64,000 nt of DNA, taken from positions 310,001 to 374,000 of the forward strand of contig JAGFBZ010001926.1 in assembly GCA_018398805.1 (NCBI GenBank), in the 5' to 3' direction. The stretch is from Hirundichthys speculiger (lineage: Eukaryota > Chordata > Actinopteri > Beloniformes > Exocoetidae). Of this stretch, positions 35,176 through 47,852 are shown piece by piece; the stretch's first letter is position 1; every line of letters begins with the position of its first letter. A program made the position numbers and the translations under genes. The notes under the pieces were generated by a model. That model did no database searches and was not told the origin of the DNA. It saw nothing but the letters and a program-made list of their open reading frames with translations.

Positions 35176-35450
35176 TTTAATTAGCCCTGGCCGGTGACTG
35201 TGCTGCGTGGAATGATTCTCGCTCCGTCTGCGCGACCGAGGTTGGTCCGCCGCGGCACCGGGATCAGGATTACTGGACGGACAAGCGCACTGAGACTCGT
35301 CTAAGATCCAATCCAGTTTATCACTCTGAATGCTCCGAGCGATTTAACAACTCTTAACTTAATATATCTCCATAGTTGGTAACTTTCCCTCTGCACGAGC
35401 TTCTTCTACTCCAGTGTCCGTTCAGTCTGGCACAGCCTTTGCGTCCCCCC
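35176..35450 (-). promoter_or_regulatory. kirrel3l: kirrel 5' UTR and proximal promoter (inferred)
   Basis: GC-rich and CpG-bearing sequence directly upstream of the start codon (35190-35300), locally richer in CG than the flanks, as expected of a first-exon region. A TATA-like ATATATTA lies on the minus strand near 35360. The transcription start cannot be placed from sequence. Confidence 0.35.
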
Positions 35451-37000
35451 GCTTTTTTTTTTTTTTTTTGGCTTGTTTTGTTGTTTTTTTTGTTTTGCTC
35501 TCTAGAAGCCCATTAGCAATTGGGGCGTTTCAGTCAATGTTCACCCACAGTCCGCTTCTCACTCTGCTGCGCTCGGATGCGATCTCTCCTCCAGCCCAAC
35601 GCGCAGTGATAACCCCGCTGAAGTTGCCTCTCGCTGGAGTCTCTCACTCCGTTCCCACTGTGCCACACACACACAAACACACACACACCACCTCCTCCCT
35701 CACACACTCTCTACTCCGACGGGGCTCTTCGCTTTTCTCCCTCCCTCCTGCCAATTGGAAATGCGCACTGGCAGTCATCTGTTGGTGGAGTTCACAGGGT
35801 CTGGCAGAGCCTGACTCGGAGGAGCCCCTCCACCTCAGACGCTTGCTGGGGGCAGCACAGGGGCCCCCGCCCCCAGGTGCCTGCGATTGGCTGAGTCGGC
35901 CCCACGAGAAGGATATTTAAAACAGGTTAATCTCAGTTAAATGACTGTCCTAACATTTTGGGATGGGACGAGATTTAATTTATATTCACCTATACAGAGC
36001 AGAAGATTTTAGAAGGCTTCCGCTGTAATTTGAGGATTGCAATTTTTTTTTCTTTCAATATTGCAAATCAACTTTGATATCCTCTTGGTATTTTATGAAA
36101 CAGTGAAAAGATTTTATCCCTGTTGAACAGATTCTTACATTTTCAACTTGTTGAGCACATTTTTAATTAAATTCATACAGTAATCACAGTTTGATTTAAA
36201 AAAAAAAAAAAAAAAAGAAAGAAAGAGCTGGAATTAAACTACACAGTATGTGCCAATTCTTTTGCTTTAACAGTGAAGAAACTCCTTTGTCTTCTCAGTA
36301 AAGCCCCCGCCCCCCAAAAAAAGACTTATCTGTGATTATAATTCAACAGAATCAAATTATTTTTCAAACTGTGTAATGATCGTATAAAACCCAAACACTT
36401 GTGAAATAATACATTCGCTAAATAAGAAACACAAACCTGCTGCTTTTCTTTTAATGATGGGCTTGTGTTCTGTGAACAAATGATGCTTTTTAACCCATGT
36501 ATTGTTTTCAGTCTCCAAGTTTCTGTTACTGCAGTAACTTTCTGTTAACGTTTATTCAGGAAGTTATTGCTCACCGTCAGGCAGCGTGCACTAAAATGAA
36601 CTGAGGAGAGCTGAATCATTATCAAATTTCAACAAAAGCTTGAGCTTTTATAAGAGATGAAAACATTGCAGTCTATTGCTTGCCGCTGGGTGTTTATAGA
36701 CTTGTTCTTTGATGTTGTTCATTACTTATTCAAGGATCTATTGATTAGCTAAAATAATAGGCCTCACAGTCGTCTTGTTAATCAGTATTTTATTTGTATA
36801 TTCTATGAAGCATAGACTGAAGCTGCTTTAATGTTAACACAACTTCCTTTCATATATAAAAACACACACATATGCCCTGTTAATTCATCCAGGTGGCTGG
36901 AGCTCCATAAGATTGTGAAAAATTCATCAAAGAGTGCAGATTTTGACACTGAGGACTTCAGCATATGTGGAATCCAGAAAACCACTAACACACGCACGCA

Positions 37001-37040
<40 letters not shown>

Positions 37041-39689
37041 CCTTTCTTCTTGACATTTTGCAGTGCATTTAATTAAACACTGAGCCGCTCTGTGATTAGG
37101 GTTCACTCCTCACGAGGGTTCCCCCCCAAAACAGTAGTTTTCAAACCCCAGGGGCTGGCCTTCCTGTTTATTGCCTCCGTCTAATGCAAACATAAGGGTC
37201 CCCTGCCAGTAAACACATGTTGATGGAGGAAACAGCTTGCACAGCTGGGAAGCCAACCCAGGTTAGTGTGACTGAGCACATGGTTAAATGAGCGTGACTG
37301 TGTTAGTGTGCGCCACGTGTGTTTTTGTGTAGGCATAGATGTTTGTGCTCTTCTCCAGCAGTATGTCAGTTTACAGTTAAAGTCGGATGTAGACACTTAG
37401 AAGTGGTGATCAAAAGAAAACATTCATCAGTCTCACACAAACATTTGTGTGTGTGTGTGTGTTTATGGTCAAAGGGGTTGCATGTGTGAAGTGAATGGAG
37501 GCAGGGTGTCGGTGAGCAGTAAAACAGCAGGGTGCTTCCACCAGTTGTGCTGTAATAATAAAATCAACATCCACTGTGTAAAGTCCATCAGGAGGCGTGA
37601 TGCTGGGGTTCAAATGTTTGAGCTCCTATAGTTTACACAGATGGACAGATAGATGAGGGCAAAACAGATGATGCGTGCACCAGCATCAAGTTTGAGCCAA
37701 CAGTCTTAATTATGCTGGCCTCAGTGGCATCAAATGGAGGGCGCCCATACTCCCCAAGCTTTTGGTTGTATGAATTATTTATAAATAAAAAGGGGGATTT
37801 CATCTGTGGGTTTATTAATAATAAATATGGTTTGATATTTACTAAACTGTTCAGAGGGAGAAAGGAGTGACAGTTAAGACATCGTTTGCATGGTAATTGT
37901 AAGTAGGTGATAAATAAAGCATGAAGTGCTGATATATGGAAATGCGATTCACAGGGAAATGAGAATAATTTAACAAAATATTATCCCGGTCCCCATTTGA
38001 CCCGGGGTCAATTATGAAAAGAGATGTCAGTCACGGTGAGCGATGAGTGGCATTCTGGGCCTGAGAGTTACATGTGCTTGCTTGCTTTTTGTCTGGCTTA
38101 AAAGTGGATGGAATTAAGTGAAGTAAAATGTATTCATATTGGCACAAACCATGTGTTTTTGTAATGAATATTAAAGAGAATAAAGTCAATCTCATTATAG
38201 CTACTACAGGAGAAAAAAAAAAGACAATTTTCTCTCAAACTAACCTCTGTAGAGCCTGAGATAGAAGTTGAGGAATGAGAAAGCCCCAGATAGTATTGGC
38301 TCAAAATGCATATTCTTCTTGCCATAAATGCTCTGTCCAATTAAACAGATCAATTACTTATTAAAAATGTTATAAAAGGCTAGACCCATAGAAATATGTG
38401 AGATGAGCATAAATTCATAATGAACATACTGAAGGAAAGTGAAGTTTTGGAGTTATGATCTGAAAGGCAACAAGCTTCTCCTCTACTGACTTGGTTACCA
38501 GGACAACGCCTACCCCCCGGTGCCGAGGTTGATGACACAACTGTATATGTGATAAGGTCAGGGATTCTTATATTTAGAGCAGAGAAGGAAATGAAGGCCA
38601 TTGTCAGTTTTCAGGAGATGTTGAGCTACACCACCCACATCTTTTTATAATTCCAGTCGAGAAGCTTTGGCACTTCAGCTGAGCCAAACACAGTCTGATG
38701 TGAAAGACTGCTGTCCTCAATTCAATCAAATGGTGACAACAACTATTCAACTTTCAGGTCAACATTTATGATTCAACAGATGTCCTAGGTTTGTCCCAGG
38801 TTTTGAAACTGTCAGCATCATTGTGTATTCATGTGAAAATGATTGACAAAAGGTCCGCCAGCATGTTTACAGTCTTTGCTTACTGCAGAGCATCTTTTCA
38901 GCATTACATTTATGAAAGGTTATGCACTATATTTCAAACAGAAAAGGTTACAATGATGAACAAGAAGCGGCCATGGCCTGTTGTATTCTGTCCCATTCAT
39001 GTTTGCATAAAATAGGAGCTCCTGTTTTCTGTTTACATGATGTGATTCAAGGCTAGCTGCAAGCCCATCACCCAAATTGTTACTGCAACTTCATAGCCAT
39101 AGTGACTGCAGTTTGGTTACTACTGTCTTCAGCTGCTTTTGAATTTTTAATGATTTGCAACAAACATGAAGGAAATGTATGGGATAGATCAGAACAAACA
39201 TAAAAAGGGGGTTGGGTAATAGAAACGAGATCCTCCCTGCTTGCTGAACGCTGATATCCGATATACTTTTGTCCCATTCATTTGACCCACTTTTAGATAA
39301 ACTTAAACTGTCCATCTTTTTTCTTAAACAATTTTTATAAATCATCACCCCAAATCAAGTGACAGGGTTGTACTACGGCAAAGTTTTTAGTCGATATTGA
39401 CTTCACACACTTAAACGCATGCATTCAGCCAAAAGTTATATTTTTGATATAACTTCCCTTAGGTACATGCAATTTTTCTAAAAGTATAACTTGGAAAATG
39501 TGCTTTCAGATACATACTTGAATAATACTACACCACTGAAATGTGTCCCTTTGTTTCATTGCATAACGGTTCTACAGCTGATTCTGGCAGTTATGTTTCT
39601 GCTCAGTGAGTGAGGAAAACATCCCTCGTACTCAGTTATGAACAGTTAACATGGACGACATAAGACTGGGGATAGCTACCCAGTTCTTC
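35451..39689. other. upstream flank without a gene
   Basis: After a T-rich run at 35453-35490 and a CA-rich patch at 35667-35690, an inverted CCAAT box (GATTGGCT, about 35885) and TATTTAAAA (about 35912-35920) lie about 30 bp apart, as in a plus-strand promoter, but no plus-strand gene follows. The rest is AT-rich, with microsatellites at 37004-37036 and 37446-37462 and nothing coding. Confidence 0.6.
37004..37036. repeat. (AC)16 microsatellite
   Basis: Pure AC dinucleotide run preceded by imperfect CGCACGCACGT. Confidence 0.95.
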
Positions 39690-40527
39690 AGCCCAACAGT
39701 GCGATTAAGCTTTTAACTCTCTTTGCCCGGACAACGCCTGGCATGGACGCTTCTCGCTGCTGCTCCGGGACTTATCTCTGCTACGCTGGACGCTGAACGC
39801 TGGACGCTCCAGTTTGTGCCCGGTTTGTGGTGATCTGCGGTCAGATGTCTACATACTGTCTGCAGGGGGCGGATCGGTCCTCTTGCGGCTGGTGGAGACC
39901 TGCCACCGCGGACATGGACGGTGTCGCTGGAGGCCGGTTCGGGAAAGCTAAGCTAAGTAGCCCTGAACTGCTACCTGCGGCAACCACCGCCACTGGATCC
40001 GGGCTGCAGCGTCACGGAGCCGGGACGAGAGCCCCCGACGTAGCAGCGTAGCAACGTAGCATGCTGCCCCCGTCCAGCTGTTTACATGCCGGATGGGTCA
40101 GCTGACCTGGCAGGGGCCGTCTGGTGACCTGGTGGGGCCCAGCACTGCCGGGGGAGACGACAACGGCCTGGTCCGGTCCGCATGATGAACCGGACTCTGG
40201 GATGGTCGGCTCCATCGCTCGCCGGACTGACCGTCTTCCCAGGGGAGACGGTCTGGTTCATCGGTGTTTCCTCCTCTGACCTGGAGATATCTCACTTGTC
40301 ATCGTTTTTGGGACTTTCTGGTTCTAACGGCTGTTAACTGTTTTAACGGCTGTTAACTGTTTTAACGGCTGTTAACTGGAGTTAGCATTCGAACCAGGGA
40401 CCTGGCATGAAAAGGAGCGCTGGACACTAGCAGCTCCCCTAGTACACCAGATTTTTCCTGGTGTACTGAAACTTGAATTTCCCCCTTGGGGAATTAATAA
40501 AGTATTTTGAATTGAATTGAATTGAAC
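39690..40527 (+). mobile_element. LINE-type retroelement remnant (GC-rich body and 3' tail)
   Basis: A sharply GC-rich block in AT-rich surroundings. It ends with a retroposon 3' signature: a 10-bp stem-loop (40441-40450 with 40458-40467), then AATTTCCCCCTTGGGGAATT, then AATAAAGTATT, then a (TTGAA)n tail to about 40526. Just before the tail lie 2.6 copies of a 19-bp unit (40325-40378). No reverse transcriptase is present, so it is a non-autonomous or internally deleted copy. The 5' boundary is estimated from the composition change. Confidence 0.55.
40325..40378. repeat. 19-bp tandem repeat inside the retroelement
   Basis: The unit GGCTGTTAACTGTTTTAAC occurs twice in full and once in part, with no mismatch. 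Confidence 0.9.
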
Positions 40528-40648
40528 TACACATTAGAATACAATTTAAAAGTCTACATTTTCCACATAACCATGCATCCTGCAACCACTATGTCACCAG
40601 CTTTGGAAACCTTGCATGTCCAAAACTGGCATGTTACTGCATTACTCT

Positions 40649-41815
40649 CAGTGTTGTACCTGAACGCGTTCATCGAATGAAAGTTCACAAACTAGTTCAT
40701 ATTTTGTGCGAACGTGAACTGAACGTGCTCTCTTTCAACTTGATGAGCATCGGGTGTGAACGAGTTCATTTGGGCAGTTGTGAATGACGCTCTTTCAAAG
40801 TTCACGCACGGTCAAAACTGTGCCAGGTTTCCAGCGAACCCCATTTAAAATACATCACAAACGAGCCTAATATGTATCTGAGGAAAGCAATCAAACATGG
40901 CAACCCGGGCTGTCGCTTCTGTCATGCTAACAATTGCGTCATCGAATGTTTAAAACAAGCATGGAGGAAGATCAAAGCTGCAGTCGCCCAGAGCCGGAGG
41001 AGGGATTGAAATATTGAAATGGGGGAGAAAAAAACATTTGCACCTTAAGTACCTGTTGTTGTCTTATAATAAAGACCATTTGGCAGCAGGTTTTTCCTCA
41101 TATTTTTAACATACTGTAGAGTAGTGATTCCCAAAGTCTGGGCCGCAGCCCCCTGCTGGGCCGTTGAGGTACTACAGGTGAACTGTGCGAGGTCATTAAA
41201 ATTAAACAAATATGTTTTAAATTCTCAATTTTTTTTAAATATGTTTTGAATTACTGTAAAATATTCATGAAATTATTTAAAAAAAAACATTAAGTAGTAA
41301 TTTAAGTAGTAATTTTAACTTAATATGACAAGTGTCACCTATTTGTTGACCCCTCACATTAATATCAGAACATAGCTTCTAGTCCTGTCTGGTGATCATA
41401 GTTGTGATGAAAGGTTTGGGTGGACCGTGTATATTTTTCACATTTCAAATTGGGCAATGGTATTCTGAAGTTTGGGAATGGCTGCTGTAGAGAGAAACTG
41501 AAACGGAAATTACAGTTTTACATGGGCTATCCTTTCAATGCTAATGTGAACTCTGGATAAAGATTCAGAATTGGAGACAGTTTTTAACAGATAAAATGGA
41601 TAAAATAATTGCTGTTTGGTGGTGTAGTATATGGGCAGTGGCAATCATTTTGACAAATAATTGCTCGAGCAACATTAAAAAAGGATAAGAAAAAAATAAC
41701 AAAAAATGAACTATTTAGTTCATTTTTATAAATGATGAACTGAACTAGTTCATTTTAATTTCTGTGAACTATGAACTGAACTAGTTCATGTAGAAAGTGA
41801 ACTTACCCAACACTG
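40649..41815. mobile_element. hAT-type non-autonomous transposon (outer element)
   Basis: It is flanked by an exact 8-bp target duplication, ATTACTCT (40641-40648 and 41816-41823). The termini are CAGTGTTG at the left and CAACACTG at the right, the common fish hAT ending. Both ends are packed with GAAC/GTTC motifs, and the palindrome TGAACTAGTTCA occurs at 41741-41752 and 41777-41788 with a near copy at 40688-40699, probable transposase-binding repeats. There is no transposase ORF. A second hAT sits inside it; without that insert and its duplication it would be about 796 bp. Confidence 0.85.
41122..41484. mobile_element. hAT-type MITE nested in the outer hAT
   Basis: A 363-bp element with an exact 8-bp target duplication, CTGTAGAG (41114-41121 and 41485-41492). 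Left end TAGTGATTCCCAAAGTCT; right end read inward CAGCCATTCCCAAACTTC. The shared ATTCCCAAA core is characteristic of a fish hAT MITE family. The duplication fits the nnnTAnnn pattern reported for Buster-type hATs. No coding capacity. Confidence 0.85.
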
Positions 41816-41887
41816 ATTACTCTGCATTCAAGCCAGTGCGGCATACCCCTGACCCTGTATCTCAAGTTTGAAGTAAGTAAGGATTGC

Positions 41888-41956
41888 CTGGATCCCCAAC
41901 TCACATTTTATGTATGGCTATACATAAAATGATATACATAAAAATTGGGGATCCAG
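41888..41956. repeat. compound fold-back (two nested perfect inverted repeats)
   Basis: Outer arms CTGGATCCCCAA (41888-41899) and TTGGGGATCCAG (41945-41956) are exact complements. Inside, CATTTTATGTAT (41904-41915) and ATACATAAAATG (41920-41931) are exact complements around a 4-base loop. It lies 64 bp to the right of the hAT duplication. It could be a tiny fold-back element or the core of a degraded MITE. Confidence 0.8.
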
Positions 41957-44900
41957 ACGATACACATGTATACATATACATTTTTATAAGTTTAAACCAA
42001 ACACAATTTTTTTTTTCAAAGTTGACTCTTATAGTGACTGACATCCTGCTATATGTAATGTAATTTATCCCCATATTGCCGTATTTTGGGTAGTAGAGGG
42101 GTCCAAGGATTACGCTGCTATATGAGGAACATTACACCAGCGTTTACTGTAATTGTGATATTGAATATAGAGCTGATCAGTGTCAACCATAACTCTAAAC
42201 AGTGTTATAAGCACATAACTCATAAAGGCATATACCTTTGCAAGGCAGTGGTATCCATCTGCTCAGCTTGCAAGCCATTCAAAATCTGTCTCCTCACTCA
42301 TTCCAATAATATGACGTCAGTTCGCTGTGCTGGTTTGAAATTTGCAATTAAGCATTTTCTTTATGTGTGATTGACGAGCAGGAGGAGGGCCATTAAATCC
42401 CAACACAGACCTGGGGCTCGCTCTGCAGTCTATGGAACAATTTCCAGGCTCATATTGAATCCATGTCCTCTGCCCTAATATCAGAATATGACTCTGGCCT
42501 CCCATGGCTTCTGTTTTTGTCTGTAATGAAAGTCTCTCTGGGGATCAGGTTGAGGGATTCTTTTTCTCAGGGGTCAAGGAGAGGTGGAGGCTTCAGGTTC
42601 AAACCATGCTTAGAAAAGGGTATGGATTACAGGAATGTCACCATTGCCCTCAGTCTTTCAGATATATAGTATCTGACATTACAGCAGACCAGGACCAATG
42701 TTTTGACAGAATTATTGCCTTTTTTTTTTCAATTCAGAAAATTGCTTCCCAGAAAGCATGCACACCTTTTTTCTTTCAAGCTAGCACTTTATGAAGTGTC
42801 CATTTTTATCCACTTGTTTGATAAATTATTACTATGTTCCAAAACTTTAAGGTTAGACTGATTGGTTCCTTGTCCAGCATGACCGTGTCCTCACAGATAA
42901 GTACAGCAGTAAGCTGTCTAAAATATTTATGCACTGATGCAGATTTGTTGTCCCTTGATGGGCTTCACCATGTGCAACATCTGTTCCTGATGTCGTGGCA
43001 CAGTCTGTGTGCCAGAAAAACCTTGAATGCATCCATGGCTTCCCTCCTGTACTAAGCCATGTCCAGAGACATACTAGTCCACCCGGCTATGATAAATATC
43101 TGAGACAACAGCAACGATCCAGTCGGCTGGATGGGACGTTTGGACTCCCCTGCTAATCCATACACACAGATTTAGCTGCTGTAGTCTCACCCTGAGATCA
43201 GCAATCTTGCCATTCACTGATGAATGTGTCAGCTGATTGTTGGCTTTATCAACAGTTCATGATAATTTGGAGACAATTCCAGGACAAGTCCCCACATAAT
43301 GGAAAAGACAAGTGGTGTTATGAAATAACATACTTCATTAGCTGCCGGGACATTGAACTGCCAGTTAATACTGTTTGCTCAATAACAAACTGCTGCATAT
43401 AATTATATTCCAGCTTTGTGGTGTTATTGATGTAACAGTTCTCTTCTACTCGTGTCATTAAAAGTGGAAGTTTGGGGTGAGCAAACACATTCGCAGTTGA
43501 CGCTGACCCGTATGTTAATGACATGAAGTAGAAGCAATAGCAGATTTATGCAGAATCAGTTGTCGTAAAGGTGAATCCTCTCCTGGATGCAGTGTCCACA
43601 TTAGGCCACTACTCCAGTCACAACTTCGTTCACCGCTGGGCTTGCCTCGCTGTCTTCTGACAGTCATATGAATAGGCCTCGACTGGCTGCTTGTTTTGTG
43701 CCATGATCCCTTGCTGCTCATACTGCTGAAAAAATAAATAACTGAGCTCTGCACTGCTATAAATAATGGATGACTCGTCCACTGTCACTTTTCATAGCGT
43801 GTCAAGCCACAGCCTGGCCATTATGAGGGTCTGTCCTCTCCTCTCTGGCTCTGACTCCAGTTTTGTTATTGTTCTGGTCGACTTGCCTGCACACCTCCTT
43901 GGCGGGTCGGCTGTCAGTCTTTCTTTTGGTTGGTGCAGTTGATCGTTGCAACAGAGAAGAAAGAGATGCTGTGGGGACCTGAAGCAGAATGGGTGATTTC
44001 CAGTAAAACCTCTGCTACACAAGCAACCAGTTCTGAGTCAGTCTTGACCTGGAACAAGGAGGGACTTCCAACTAAAATATCACCAACTTACTAGTTAGTT
44101 CGCTTGTGCTACAGTCTGGCCATGCCAGTGGTAAGAGAATAGAGTTCATTATTAAAAAAAAAAAAAACCCTCCATCATCCAGAAACCTGCTGAAAAAATT
44201 AACAATGTTGTTTTAAAGTCAAAAACAGGGCTACACTTATGGTGCTAAAGAAGAGACTACTTACTTATACAGACACACAATATGCCTCAATTCCCCCTTC
44301 CAGCAGGAGAAATCATGGATTATTTAAACACGCAGCTGTGTCTGAGAAAAAATGAATGAGGAACATCTGGCTGCAGGGGAAGAGAAAGATATGAGAAAGA
44401 TTTAGTCATTTGGCCCATGTTAGATAAACATGAGGGCGTGCGGAAGAATCAGAGAAGGGTGTTGGTTAAAGGGGAGATACAAAGAGAGCAAAAACTAGTT
44501 TTACCCCATCATCAGTATCAGCTCACTGTTTGTTTAAGATGTGCTTCAGAGCCACCAGGTCAGGCCTGAGGCAAGTGTTGTCCGGCAGCAACTCTCAGCT
44601 CTGCAGCCCGATACACTCTCTCCATCTGCAGAGCAGCAGCAGCAAATCAAGGCTTGCAGCAAACAAAACCTGACAGATCCTCTCATTTCAGATTCATTTT
44701 GGGACAGCTGTGGTGCTGTCCAAAAAAAAAAAAAAAGGGGGGGGGGGGGGTGGCAGAGAAGGGGAAGGCAGCGCTCAGTAATATGCAGAGTGTCTGCACG
44801 TCGTGGATGACAGCAACACGAGTGCTTGTCACAGGAGACATCAGTTCTACTTAGTCACAGCGCTGCAGGGCAATCCATATAACTGCAGTGCTATGCGAAC

Positions 44901-46574
44901 TCTATTAATAGTTATCTACCTTTCAGGAGTTATTATGCTGAATGGGGGATGACAGAGAAATACAGTATAATAGAAGAAATCCCAAATGAGGGACGGGAAC
45001 AGGGTCTGTTGAGCGGCTTTTGTGCCTCTTGGGCTATTACAACTAAAGAATCCTTCTCCAATCTTCTCTCTCACCCTTTTCCTGTTAGACTGTGTGCCTG
45101 CCAGCCTAGTGTCAGATCCACAGTTTATGTGAGAGGCATAATAAGGATTAGTTATTAGGAAGGGAGGGGAGAGAGAGAGAGGTGGACTAAGGAGAAGGAC
45201 CAAAAGCAGGCAAAAAGCCATGTTTCCACCATCAGCATTTTCCCTTGGGCTCAGGAGATACTAAAATTACACTTTCACTGAAGGAACCTTTTCTAGGTCC
45301 CTGGGGTCTTTTGAAGGGTAGGTCCTGTCGTGGAAAATATATTCTTTATAACTATCCATGTCTCTGTGACTATATTTCCTATATTTCCAAGTAGGACTGA
45401 AAGTAAAGACTTTAGACTTTCTAAGTTTTCATAAAGTCTAATTTTATAATAAAGCAAGAGGTCAGACAGCAAGCTGCAGCTGAGGGTGAATGGGATATCA
45501 CAATGGATTTTACGCATAAGCAGAAAGATTAGCTGTCAGGGAGAGTCAGGGAAAACCCCGAACAGGTTGCTAGTCCATCACATGACAACACAGAAAAAAA
45601 AAGTAAAATACAAGACAAACTATTCACTCTTACACTCACTCTTACAGGTCTCCAGACAGTCTGACACGCAACGTGTATTACTTACTTACAGACATCACCT
45701 GGAGTGGTCGATCATGAACAGATAGGCTAAGTTCAGCTAACAATAGGAATGTTCCAGGTAAACTCTACTTTCAGTAAGTACACACTTGTGTCATTAGTTG
45801 ATTATGACAGTTGAGAGCATTAGAAGCAGTTTATTGCAAGGAATCTTGGGAACGGTCAAACCAGCAGACTCACATTATGAGCAACTGGACAGCAGTCAAA
45901 AAGGACAGAGGGATTGCAGCGCAGATCCAATAAAATATATCACATTAGTGACTTCAGTGACTGTGAAGTGTGAAACAGTATGCATAATGGATGCAAGGAC
46001 ATCAACTTTTCCAATATACTTTAATGACATGCTGTAATCAAACACTATGTAAACATTATGATATTCAATAAATTTGAATCTTTGTTGATGTTTTTACTTT
46101 CACAGATAGGCGCACAGGACAAGCTCTCTCTGCTTACCATCCTCATGGACGAAAGCCACAAGTATATTAATATTACAGTATAATAACTGCTAGATATTGT
46201 ATTTATTATGAAATGTTTGATTTATCTTTGTGTAAAATAACTCTTCCGGATTTAAAAGGTTCATTTTACTCAGCATGTCTCTTATTTCTTTGCATACATT
46301 ATGATACTTGATGTTTATATTATTATTATTTTCACATTAACTTCATTTATTTTGTTAATATACAGTACATTTCAGGCCATTTGACACATCCTAAAAAAAA
46401 TATTTGCAATGTAGCACTGGTAAAGAGGTACATGAATAAAACAATGATTTTACTTTGAACAACTGAAGTCAACAGTTGATTGCAAGGATCATTTAATACA
46501 AAGCAAATACGAATTAAATGTTGAATGTTTGAGGGGCAAAATAAGCAGATGATTGTAAATACCTGCCGGGGTTC
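41957..46574. other. intergenic, no gene recognised
   Basis: AT-rich sequence with scattered short frames, an A run near 44155-44166 and adjoining A and G runs near 44720-44751. I see no exon-like homology or paired terminal repeats. Confidence 0.6.
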
Positions 46575-46613
46575 AGTCCCCAAGAAATCGACTCCATCTT
46601 CACTGAAGGACCA

Positions 46614-47360
46614 GTGGCCCTCTCCTCCCACATGATGAAGGTGCTGGAGAAACCATTCTTGGCCCACCTGAGACTGCAGGTAAGGTTTTCTACTGACTGC
46701 TGTTGTCGGGTGTATCAGTTATGGGTGGAGGAGTTCAGAGCGCTGGTGGACAGATTTGTGGAGTGGGTTGGAGAAAATCACCTGCCACTTAATGTGGACA
46801 AAACAAGGGAGATGGAAACTGACTTTAGGAAGCTTTGGGCCATTCTGGGTAAGGATGTGGAGAGGGTTGAGGACTACAGATACCCGGGTGTTTACAATGA
46901 CAGGGGGCTGAACTGGAAGACTAACAACATGACTGTATACAAGAGGGGTCTGAGTCGATTCCACTTCCTGAGGACGCTGAGGTCTTTCAATGTGTGCAGA
47001 AAGATGCTGGAGATGCTCTACAGGCCTGTGGTAGCCAGTGTTCTGTTCCTCTCTGTGGTCTGTTGGGGGAGTAGTATATTACCCAGTGACACAAACAGAC
47101 TAAATAAACTAGTTAGGAAAGCTGGCTCTGTCATTGCCTGCAGACTGGAGACATTTGAAGTTGTGGTGCAGAGGAGGATGCTGAACAAACTCTTATCTAT
47201 CATAGATAATCCCGACCACCCTCTGTACCTCACATTAGATGGACAACGGAGCTCCTTCTCCAAAAGACTTAGCTCTGTTGCTGTTGTGAACTGTTACAGG
47301 AAATCTTTCCAAACACATCATCTCTGTGTGACTAATACAACTCTGGGCTCAGTAGTATAA
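46614..47360 (+). pseudogene. LINE reverse-transcriptase remnant, open for 248 codons
   Basis: The frame is uninterrupted although the central catalytic block of the reverse transcriptase has been deleted; the join falls near 46675-46735. The first residues follow a likely frame break, since the upstream PKKSTPSSLKD-type wording at about 46580 is in another frame. A dead mobile-element relic, not a host gene. Confidence 0.75.
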
Positions 47361-47852
47361 GATACTAAATACCACATGACCTGCACTCCAGCATTCAATC
47401 AGTTTATTTCTAGTTTATTACTTAGCCTGTACTTTTCATATTGTGTAAAATTAGTATTTAGTTTATTATTTGTTTGTAACAGCCCATATATCTCCATAGC
47501 CAACACAGTTGCTGGTCTAGTCATATTTTTGAATGCACTTTAGCTTGTACACTTCATAGCCTGCACATTTGACTGTGATTTGTTATTAATATGTAGCACA
47601 GTGTGTACATTTCACAGCCTGGACATTTGATAGTTTAATCTGCTATAATTTATTTGCAACATAGCCTGTGCACTTTTAAGTTTGGACATTTCAAAGTCAT
47701 TACCACTGCATGTCATACAAATTACACTGATATTTTAGTTTATTTCACATTATATAACCTGTACAGTTCCTTATTTTATATCTTTCTTATCCTTTAATAT
47801 TTTGTGCATTCACCTTGCTGATGTAACACTCAAATTTCCCTGTGAATAAAGT

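Noticed and set aside
35414..35920. 168-codon open frame upstream of kirrel on the plus strand
   Set aside because: It begins in a T-rich run and runs through CA-rich and promoter-like sequence; the translation is low-complexity with no domain, and no splice or homology evidence supports it.
39827..40051. 75-codon frame in the GC-rich block
   Set aside because: Open because the block is GC-rich; it lies inside a retroelement remnant and resembles no known LINE ORF.
40385..40400. tRNA B-box-like GGTTCGAAT on the minus strand (possible SINE head)
   Set aside because: No A box at the expected distance, and it lies at the 3' end of a plus-oriented retroelement, so the match is probably chance.
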